Source: GCA-003244245 sp050699635 (GTDB taxonomy: Bacteria > Actinomycetota > Actinomycetes > Mycobacteriales > Pseudonocardiaceae). From it: a DNA stretch of 64,000 nucleotides. Position numbers and translations under genes: made by a program. Where the stretch lies: contig JBOHFK010000010.1 of NCBI GenBank assembly GCA_050699635.1, positions 14,650-78,649 of the forward strand. Direction: 5' to 3'. The notes below the pieces were generated by a model. It searched no databases, was not told where the DNA came from, and saw only the letters and a list, made by a program, of their open reading frames with translations. This document shows positions 57,600 to 64,000 of this stretch, piece by piece. The first letter of the stretch is position 1. Every line of letters begins with the position of its first letter.

Positions 57600-57614
57600 G
57601 CCGATGCGTCCTCA
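57600..57614 (-). promoter_or_regulatory. Stop/ribosome-binding-site overlap between the two NRPS genes
   Basis: On the minus strand the sequence is TGAGGACGCATCGGC followed by ATG. The TGA ends the first synthetase. GAGGA (57613-57609) overlaps the last two bases of that stop and lies 9 nt before the ATG at 57599, a good Shine-Dalgarno spacing. With only 12 nt between the genes, translational coupling is the likely way the two proteins are kept at matched amounts. The stop and the next start are in the same reading frame. No terminator or promoter fits here. Confidence 0.85.
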
Positions 57615-60600
57615 CATTCCGTCGTCGTTACCGTGGCCGAAAGCAATACGTTCGAGTTCGCTTAAAATTGCGTCTTCGACCAACCCGGCCAGCACGGAGA
57701 TGCTGCGAGTGGTCAGGACGTCCCGCGGCGTCAGGACGACATCGAATGCCTCCTTGATCCGCATGATGATGAGCATGCTGCGGACGGAATCGCCGCCGAG
57801 CTCGAAGAAGTTGTCCTCGACGCCGACCTTGTCCACGGCGAGCACGTCGCTCCAGATCCCGGCCAGCACGCGTTCGGTGTCGGTGCGAGGTGCGACGTAA
57901 CCGGCGCTGGTGGCCGCAGTGGCGATGGGCGTGGGAAGGGCGTCCCGGTCGAGCTTGCCGTTGGGGGTCAGCGGCCACTCGTCCAGTGCGATCAACACTG
58001 ACGGCAACATGTACTCAGGCAGCGAGCCGGTCAGCAGCGCGTGCAACTCACCCGGTTCTGGTGCCCGGTCCACGGTCGAGCGGATGTAGCCGATCAACCG
58101 GGTGAGGCCGGAGGGGTCCTTGCGGGCGAGGACCACGGCGTCCGCAACATTAGGGTGCCGGCGCAGGACGGCTTCGATCTCACCTGGCTCGACGCGGAAG
58201 CCACGAATTTTGACCTGCTCGTCGGCGCGGCCAAGGAATTCCAACTGCCCGGCTGGGCTCCAGCGCACCCGGTCCCCAGTCCGGTATATCCGGGCGCCAG
58301 GGGGGCCAAACGGGTTGGCCAGGAACCGCTGCGCGGTCAGCCCGGGACGCCGCAGGTACCCCCGGGCCAGCCCGACCCCGGTGACGTACAGCTCACCAGG
58401 AACACCCACCGGGACCGGGCGCAGCATCCCGTCGAGCACGTACGTGCGGGTGTTGAGGATCGGCGCACCGATCGGCGGTGTCCCGTCCGGGGCCAGCGCC
58501 TGGCTCCAGGTTGCCACCACCGTGGATTCCGTCGGCCCATAAGCGTTGATCATCCGCCGCCCGGGCGCCCACCGGGCCACCAACTCCGCGGTGCACGCCT
58601 CCCCACCCACGATCAGCGTGGTGAACCCCGCCAGCCAGCTGGCCGCAAGGTCCGCGGGTACGGTGGCCAATGCGACCGGGGGAATCAAGGCGTGGGTGAC
58701 TCGATGCCGAGCCAGCACGTGCGCCAGCTGCTCACCCAGCAAAGGACCGGGTGGCGGCACCACCAACACCGCGCCTGCAGGCAATGACATGCACAACTCC
58801 AGCACCGACGCGTCGAAGCTGGGTGAGGAGAACTGCAGCACCCGATCCCCCGGGCCTATCTGGAAATGCTCGGCCTCGGCGGTCGCAAAGCTCGCCAGCC
58901 CAGCGGAGGTGACCACCACTGCCTTCGGCGCTCCGGTTGACCCCGAGGTGTAGATGACATAAGCCGGATGCGCGATCGACACAGACGTCCAGCGATCGGC
59001 ATCAGTCGGCTTACCAGCGGTGACCGCCGCCGCCGCGGCCACAATGACCGGGTCATCGAGCATCAGCACCGGGACGCCGGTGACCGCGGGTAGCCGCGCG
59101 GCCAGCTGCGTAAGCGTCACGACCAGCACCGGGGCAGCATCAGCGAGCATGAAGCCGATCCGGTCGGGCGGATACTCCGGATCGATCGGCAGGAATGCCG
59201 CCCCAGCCTTCGCCACCGCCAGCTGCGCCACCACGATCTCCACCGACCGCGGCAACGCCAGCGCCACGATCTGCTCCGGACCAGCACCGTGGGCGATCAG
59301 CAATCGCGCTAACCGGTTCGCCCGGTCGTCCAGCTCCGCGAAATCGATCACCTCGCTGTCGGAGACCACCGCTGGCGCCGCCGGTGTCCGCGCCACCGCC
59401 GCTTCCACCAGCTCCGCCCAGGTGGCGGGGCGCACCTCCCGGTCAGTGTCGTTCCATGCCAGAAGCACCTGGGCGCGCTGCTGCTGGGTCAGGATGTCGA
59501 TGTCAGCGCAGCGGACGCCGGGATCAGCGGCCAGCGCAGTCAGCACTTGGAGGAAGTGCGCGGACATCCGCTGGATCATGTCGGCATCGAACGCGCTGGC
59601 GTCATAGCCAAACTCGACGGACAGGCACCGCCGGGGGGTCACCACGACGGTGAGCGGGTAGTTGGTGGTCTCGGTCGCCTGCAGTTCGTGGACCCGCAGG
59701 CCATGAGCGGCGGCTTCCTCGTCATTGATGGGATAGTTCTCGAACACCACGATGCTGTCGAAGAGCGCCTCGCCCGCAGGCAGCGCGCTCCAGGGCTGGA
59801 GTTGGGCCAACGGCACGAAACCGAACCGCCGGCACTCGGCCGCAGCGGCTTGCAACTCCCGCAGCCACTGGATCGCTCCGGTGTTACTGGGCACGTCGAC
59901 CCGCATTGGCAGGGTGTTGATGAACATGCCGGTGATGTCTTCCACACCGGGCAGCTCTGCCGGCCGGTCGGACACTGTCGCGCCGAAACACACATCGCGC
60001 TCGCCGCTGTAGCGAGAGAGCAGCAGCGCCCAGGCCCCCTGCACGACAGCGTTGAGCGTGAGGCCGTGGCGCTGGGCGAACCCGGTTATCACCGCGGTGT
60101 CCTCCGCGCCGAGCTCGCTGGTGTGCCACTGCGACGAGCTGGTGCCGTGCACCTGGGGCAGCGGCCGCTGGTAGGGCAGTGGAGTCCGGCACTCGAAACC
60201 GGTCAGCACGCGCCGCCAGTGCTTCTCGGCGTCAGCCTGATCCTGCTCACCGAGCCACTGGAGGTAGTCGCGGAACGGGCGCCGGCCAGGCAGTCGGGCC
60301 GAAGGCACTGTGACTTCTGACGACGGGGACTCGGCGTGATGGTAAGCAAAGACGTCGGAGAGCACGTGGAAGACGCTCCAGCCGTCCAGCAGCACGTGAT
60401 GGAAAGTCCAGATCACCTGCACCTCGACGTCGGACAGTCGCGCCAGCGCTACCCGCATCAGCGGCGCCGCAGTCAGCTCCATGCCCCGGGCACGGTCCTC
60501 CTCGAGCCACCTGCACAGCTGTTCTGGTCGTTGCCCCGGGGATAGGTGCCGCCAGTCCTGGTGGGTCACGGAGAGCGTGACGTGGCGGTGCACCACTTGG

Positions 60601-60834
60601 AGCGGCCCGTCCCAGATGATGCTGGTGCGGAGTACGGGGGTGTGGTCGATGGTGTGTTGCCAGGCGGTGGCGAGTTGGTGGGGGTTGGTGATGCCGTCGA
60701 GGATGAAGGTGATTTGTTCGAGGTAGAGGCCCTGCTCGTGCTGGGACAGGGCGTGGAAGACCATGCCGGCTTGCATGGGGGTGAGCGGGTAGATGTCCTC
60801 AATTGATCGTCCGCCACCGACCAGCCGGTCCACG
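57612..60834 (-). other. Upstream NRPS, module b: C-A-T, X-type, L-residue
   Basis: A D-C-L condensation domain (EDIYPLTPMQAGMVFH near 60755-60810; HHVLLDGWS near 60380-60402) follows the E domain of module a. The A domain covers about 59440-57930, with A3 near 58930-58955 and FDASVLEL near 58800-58830. Code read: D-A-L-L-I-G-A-V-V plus lysine (PNGKLDR). Position 322 is alanine, where the epimerizing X modules have serine. The T domain (NFFELGGDSVRS near 57785) is C-terminal and followed by the acidic tail described for the CDS. With no E domain, an L-residue is passed on to the L-C-L domain of the giant protein. Confidence 0.87.
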
Positions 60835-63800
60835 GTGGGTTGATCAAGGTGGGTGAGGGGGAAATCCGAGGGGGTTCGCCCGCCCGCACCGGGTTGGGCG
60901 CAGTGTTCGATGATCTCACCGAGGGCGTGGGCCATGGCTTGGGCCAGCCTGGTCACGGTGGTGTGCTCGTGGAGGTGTCTGGAGTAGTACCAGCTCAGTT
61001 CCAGGCAGTGGTGCTCGACGCGGCCGACGATGTCGATTAGGTGGGTCCGGGTGGAGTCCGGGTTGGTGTCGGAGTCCAGGCCGGCGTGGATCTGGTGGTA
61101 GAGGCCTTGGTCGGACGTGGTGTTCCAGGAGAACTGGCCGAGGTAATTGAAGCTGACCTGGGGGGTGGGGGCGTTGATCAGCTCTTGGGCCTGGGTGAGG
61201 TAGCGCAACAGCCCGTAGCCCAGCCCTCGGGTGGGCACGGCGCGCAGTTGTTCCTTGACTGATTTCAGGGTCTGGCCCCAGTCGGGCGCCGAGGGCAGCG
61301 TCAAGGCGACGGGGAAGGTTGTGGTGAACCATCCCAGGGTGCGGGATAGATCGACACTGTCGAACAGTCCCTCCCGGCCGTGGCCCTCCAGATCGATCAA
61401 TACCTCGGCACGCTGAGTCCATTCGGTCAGCACCCGAGCCAGTGCGGCCAGCAACACGTCGTTGATGTGGGTTCGGTAGACGTCTGGCACGGTTTGCAAC
61501 AACGCCCTGGTCTGCTCGGGATCTAGCCGCACGGTTACCGCCTGCGTCGAGGCGACGGTGTTGCGCCCGGTCTTGTCCCCGGGCAGTGCCGGGTCCGTGG
61601 CAGCGATCAGCTCGCTCCAGTAGTCGAGCTCGGCATCGCAGCCACCCGTGGTGGCGTGCTCGCGCAGCCGCAGCGCCCAGTCCCGGAAGGAGGTGCTCCG
61701 CGGGCCCAGAGCGATCTCCTGGCTGCGGCGTGCCTGCCGGTAGGCGGTGTCCAGATCCTCCATCAGGATCCGCCAGGACACTCCGTCCACCACCAGGTGG
61801 TGCACGACCAGGTACAGCACTGGGCGTTGCGCGGGTCCGCGGTCGAAGAGCACCGCCCGCAGCAACGGGCCGGTAGCCAGATCACAACTGGCTTGCACCT
61901 GCTGGAGGATCTGCTCCATTTCCCTGTCTTGGTCTCCGGCGCCGACAGCGTGGCAGCGCAATACCTCCACCGGGGCAACCGGCGCGTTGTGCTGGTACCA
62001 GTGCCCGGAGTGGTACTCAAAGCGCATCCGTAACGCGTCGTGATGTTCCAGGACCGCATCCAGCGCCACGCGTAATGCGCTCACCTCGACACCCGGGGTC
62101 AGCTCCATCGCCAACGTTTGATTGAAACGCTCCGGGTGGTGTTCCTGGGACTGGAAAAACCATTGCTGGATCGGGGTCAGTGGCACCGGACCACTGACCG
62201 GGCCCTGCTCAGTCATCTCCGTCACCACGGTCGCATTCGCCGCCAATGCCCCCACCGTGGGATAGGTGAATAGATCCTTGGGCAATAACATCACCCCAGC
62301 CTGCCTGGCCCGGGACACCACCTGGATACTCAGAATTGAGTCCCCACCGAGGGAGAAGAAGTTGTCCTCGACACCGACCCGATCCAGCCCCAGCACCTGC
62401 GCCCAAATCTCGGCTAGGACTCGTTCCACATCGGTTCGTGGAGGCACATAGTCGCCTCCTGCTACCAGTCCCCAATTGGGCGTTGGCAGCGCCCGCCTAT
62501 CCAGCTTCCCGTTGCGGTTCAGGGGTAATTTGTCAAGTGTCACGAATGCCGCGGGGACCATGTAGTCGGGGAGTGAAGCGGCCACCAGCGCGCGTAATTC
62601 TGTCGCGTCGGGAGTGGCACCATCAGCTGGGACCACATAAGCAATCAGTCGTTTTGTTCCTGTGTGGTCTGCCCAGGCGGCAACGACAGTCGCATCAACT
62701 GCGGGATGCCGATGTAGGATGGATTCGATTTCGGCGGGTTCGATACGGAATCCGCGGATTTTCACCTGCTCGTCGACCCGGCCCAGGAATTCCAGCTCAC
62801 CTCCGGTGGTCCAGCGAACCAGATCACCGCTGCGGTATAGCCGGGAGCCTGCCGGGCCAAATGGATTCGCCACAAACCGCTCCGCGGTCAAAGCCGCACG
62901 GTTTAGGTAACCTCGCGCTAATCCGATCCCGGCGATATACAACTCACCTGGCACCCCGACCGGGGCTGGACGTAACCACCCATCCAGTACATATACTCGG
63001 GTATTCCAGATCGGGCCACCAATCGATGGGGTGCCACCGGGGACTAATGGATCAGTCCATGTCGCCACTACCGTTGACTCGGTCGGGCCATAAGAATTCA
63101 CCATCCGACGATTCGGTGACCAGCGCGCCACCAACTCCGCCGAGCACACATCTCCGCCCACCACCACGGTGCGGAACTGCGCCAACCCATTCTCGGCAAC
63201 CGTCTGGGGCACCGTCGCCAACGCCGCCGGTGGGATCAACGCATGGGTCACCTGTCCCGCAGCGAGCACCTCGACCAACTGCTCACCCAGTAGGGGACCT
63301 GGCGGCGGCACCACCAACGCGGCCCCCGCCGGCAACGACATGCACAGCTCCAGCACCGAGGCATCAAAACTCGGTGAGGCGAACTGCAATACCCGGTCCC
63401 CCGCTGCCACCGCGTACTGATCCGCTTCCGCAGCACAGAAATTAGCTAGGCCGGTGTGGGAGACCACCACTCCCTTCGGCCGACCGGTCGATCCTGAGGT
63501 GTAGATGACATATGCCGGATGACCCAACAACAACGGTGAAATCCGATCCGCATCGGTCACCGCGCGATCCGACATCTGGTCGAGCTCGGCGACCAACACC
63601 GGATCATCCAACACCACTATCGTCGTATCCTCAACACAAAAGCCGTTCCCATCGAACAAAGCCGACGACACGGCGCTGTGCGTCACGACTGCCACCGGGC
63701 GGGTATCGGCGAGCATGAACGCAACACGCTCCACCGGATACGCGGGATCCACTGGGAGAAATGCCGCCCCGGCCTTCACCGCTGCCAATTGAGCCACCAC

Positions 63801-64000
63801 GAGATCCACCGACCGCGACAACACCAACGCCACCACACGCTCCGGCCCCGCACCCCACGCGATCAACGCCCGAGCTAGGCGATTGGCGTGGGCGTCTAGT
63901 TCCGCGAAACTCACGGCGCCATCGTCGGACACGACAGCTGGTGCATTCGGTGTCCGGGTTACTTGGGCTTCGAACAGTTCTGGCAGGGTCGCTGTGGGGA
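57612..64000 (-). CDS. NRPS, C-terminal two modules (A-T-E-C-A-T), 5' end outside window
   Basis: Upstream synthetase of the same assembly line. The frame is open at the right edge and ends with TGA at 57614-57612; at least 2,129 codons are visible. The GTG at 63932 lies inside the adenylation domain (just after TRTPNAPAV) and is not a real start, because the A-domain opening PELFEAQVTRTP reads on upstream to the edge. Domains: A (partial N-terminus), T (LGGDS near 62340), E (HHLVVDGVSW near 61774-61805), D-C-L condensation domain (HHVLLDGWS near 60380-60402), A, and T with LGGDSV near 57785. It ends in about 24 residues after the T domain (VEDAILSELERIAFGHGNDD then GM), an acidic helix-like tail suited to docking onto the next protein. 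The last module has no E and the next protein opens with an L-C-L domain, which agrees. It lies 12 bp upstream of the giant gene, so the two are very probably one operon with coupled translation. Confidence 0.95.
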   Translation of the reverse strand, partial: PTATLPELFEAQVTRTPNAPAVVSDDGAVSFAELDAHANRLARALIAWGAGPERVVALVLSRSVDLVVAQLAAVKAGAAFLPVDPAYPVERVAFMLADTRPVAVVTHSAVSSALFDGNGFCVEDTTIVVLDDPVLVAELDQMSDRAVTDADRISPLLLGHPAYVIYTSGSTGRPKGVVVSHTGLANFCAAEADQYAVAAGDRVLQFASPSFDASVLELCMSLPAGAALVVPPPGPLLGEQLVEVLAAGQVTHALIPPAALATVPQTVAENGLAQFRTVVVGGDVCSAELVARWSPNRRMVNSYGPTESTVVATWTDPLVPGGTPSIGGPIWNTRVYVLDGWLRPAPVGVPGELYIAGIGLARGYLNRAALTAERFVANPFGPAGSRLYRSGDLVRWTTGGELEFLGRVDEQVKIRGFRIEPAEIESILHRHPAVDATVVAAWADHTGTKRLIAYVVPADGATPDATELRALVAASLPDYMVPAAFVTLDKLPLNRNGKLDRRALPTPNWGLVAGGDYVPPRTDVERVLAEIWAQVLGLDRVGVEDNFFSLGGDSILSIQVVSRARQAGVMLLPKDLFTYPTVGALAANATVVTEMTEQGPVSGPVPLTPIQQWFFQSQEHHPERFNQTLAMELTPGVEVSALRVALDAVLEHHDALRMRFEYHSGHWYQHNAPVAPVEVLRCHAVGAGDQDREMEQILQQVQASCDLATGPLLRAVLFDRGPAQRPVLYLVVHHLVVDGVSWRILMEDLDTAYRQARRSQEIALGPRSTSFRDWALRLREHATTGGCDAELDYWSELIAATDPALPGDKTGRNTVASTQAVTVRLDPEQTRALLQTVPDVYRTHINDVLLAALARVLTEWTQRAEVLIDLEGHGREGLFDSVDLSRTLGWFTTTFPVALTLPSAPDWGQTLKSVKEQLRAVPTRGLGYGLLRYLTQAQELINAPTPQVSFNYLGQFSWNTTSDQGLYHQIHAGLDSDTNPDSTRTHLIDIVGRVEHHCLELSWYYSRHLHEHTTVTRLAQAMAHALGEIIEHCAQPGAGGRTPSDFPLTHLDQPTVDRLVGGGRSIEDIYPLTPMQAGMVFHALSQHEQGLYLEQITFILDGITNPHQLATAWQHTIDHTPVLRTSIIWDGPLQVVHRHVTLSVTHQDWRHLSPGQRPEQLCRWLEEDRARGMELTAAPLMRVALARLSDVEVQVIWTFHHVLLDGWSVFHVLSDVFAYHHAESPSSEVTVPSARLPGRRPFRDYLQWLGEQDQADAEKHWRRVLTGFECRTPLPYQRPLPQVHGTSSSQWHTSELGAEDTAVITGFAQRHGLTLNAVVQGAWALLLSRYSGERDVCFGATVSDRPAELPGVEDITGMFINTLPMRVDVPSNTGAIQWLRELQAAAAECRRFGFVPLAQLQPWSALPAGEALFDSIVVFENYPINDEEAAAHGLRVHELQATETTNYPLTVVVTPRRCLSVEFGYDASAFDADMIQRMSAHFLQVLTALAADPGVRCADIDILTQQQRAQVLLAWNDTDREVRPATWAELVEAAVARTPAAPAVVSDSEVIDFAELDDRANRLARLLIAHGAGPEQIVALALPRSVEIVVAQLAVAKAGAAFLPIDPEYPPDRIGFMLADAAPVLVVTLTQLAARLPAVTGVPVLMLDDPVIVAAAAAVTAGKPTDADRWTSVSIAHPAYVIYTSGSTGAPKAVVVTSAGLASFATAEAEHFQIGPGDRVLQFSSPSFDASVLELCMSLPAGAVLVVPPPGPLLGEQLAHVLARHRVTHALIPPVALATVPADLAASWLAGFTTLIVGGEACTAELVARWAPGRRMINAYGPTESTVVATWSQALAPDGTPPIGAPILNTRTYVLDGMLRPVPVGVPGELYVTGVGLARGYLRRPGLTAQRFLANPFGPPGARIYRTGDRVRWSPAGQLEFLGRADEQVKIRGFRVEPGEIEAVLRRHPNVADAVVLARKDPSGLTRLIGYIRSTVDRAPEPGELHALLTGSLPEYMLPSVLIALDEWPLTPNGKLDRDALPTPIATAATSAGYVAPRTDTERVLAGIWSDVLAVDKVGVEDNFFELGGDSVRSMLIIMRIKEAFDVVLTPRDVLTTRSISVLAGLVEDAILSELERIAFGHGNDDGM
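60835..64000 (-). other. Upstream NRPS, module a: A(partial)-T-E, X-type, D-residue
   Basis: Activates, carries and epimerizes one residue. The A domain runs from the edge to about 62500, with A3 YTSGSTGRPKGV near 63480-63505, FDASVLEL as the A4 region, and NSYGPTEST as A5. Code read: D-A-L-L-V-G-S-V-V plus lysine from NGKLDR. The DALxVGxVVK frame resembles tyrosine codes as I remember them, but the residue is not assigned. The T domain has NFFSLGGDSILS near 62335. The E domain spans about 62190-60850, with HHLVVDGVSW and the E-type block LEGHGRE near 61380. This E domain differs from most others in the window (HHDALRMRF, then YQHNAP) and resembles the partial E domain of module 14. Confidence 0.85.

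Noticed and set aside
63930..63932. GTG as a possible start of the upstream synthetase.
   Set aside because: It sits inside the A domain; conserved A-domain sequence continues in frame to the window edge, so the gene starts outside.
1..64000. Thioesterase, methyltransferase, oxidase or reductase domains within the synthetases.
   Set aside because: Every segment between core motifs is accounted for by C, A, T or E domains of normal length; no extra domain-sized interval is left.

Overview
The window is wholly protein-coding on the minus strand. It holds parts of two consecutive non-ribosomal peptide synthetase (NRPS) genes and nothing else I can support: no RNA gene, transposase, CRISPR array, regulator or tailoring gene. 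High GC content and linker style (for example the recurring TPSDFPLA segment after each epimerization domain) suggest an actinomycete. That is inference from style; there is no phylogenetic marker gene here.

Reading in the direction of transcription (64000 down to 1), the first gene enters already open at the right edge and ends at TGA 57614-57612. It encodes A(partial)-T-E, then C-A-T, with a short acidic tail. Twelve bases later a second gene starts (ATG at 57599, with GAGGA overlapping the previous stop). It stays open, with no in-frame stop that I find, to the left edge: at least 19,199 codons, roughly 2 MDa, still incomplete. It carries 14 adenylation domains in the order C-A-T-E, C-A-T, five C-A-T-E, C-A-T, C-A-T-E, C-A-T, two C-A-T-E, C-A-T, C-A-T-E (last E cut by the edge). 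No terminal thioesterase or reductase is in view, so release lies beyond the left edge.

I read specificity codes by aligning to the GrsA Phe-domain positions. Module 1 reads DAYWWGGTF (valine type) and module 13 DILQLGLVW (glycine type). Eight modules (2-8 and 12) share one code, DVFSVAIVY, which I cannot assign with confidence and call Z. The other six A domains (both of the first gene, plus modules 9, 10, 11, 14) read DALL(I/V)G(S/A)VV, called X, probably a bulky hydrophobic or aromatic residue. The invariant lysine motif (GK-L/V-DR) is present in all. Every T domain has LGGDS. Every condensation domain that follows an E domain looks like the D-C-L subtype (ED-x-Y-x-LT...QAGMVFH, HHxxLDGWS) and every one that follows a T domain looks like L-C-L (SFAQQRLWFL, HHI-I/V-TDGWS). 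Stereochemistry can therefore be read without conflict: D-X, L-X, D-Val, L-Z, five D-Z, L-Z, D-X, L-X, D-X, D-Z, Gly, D-X, then more.

The most notable points are the size of the second protein, the uninterrupted run of seven Z modules (five of them epimerizing), the single in-frame TGA separating two megasynthases, and a clear record of module duplication and gene conversion written in short shared insertions and long identical DNA tracts. Domain boundaries are given to about 50 bp; motif positions are closer.
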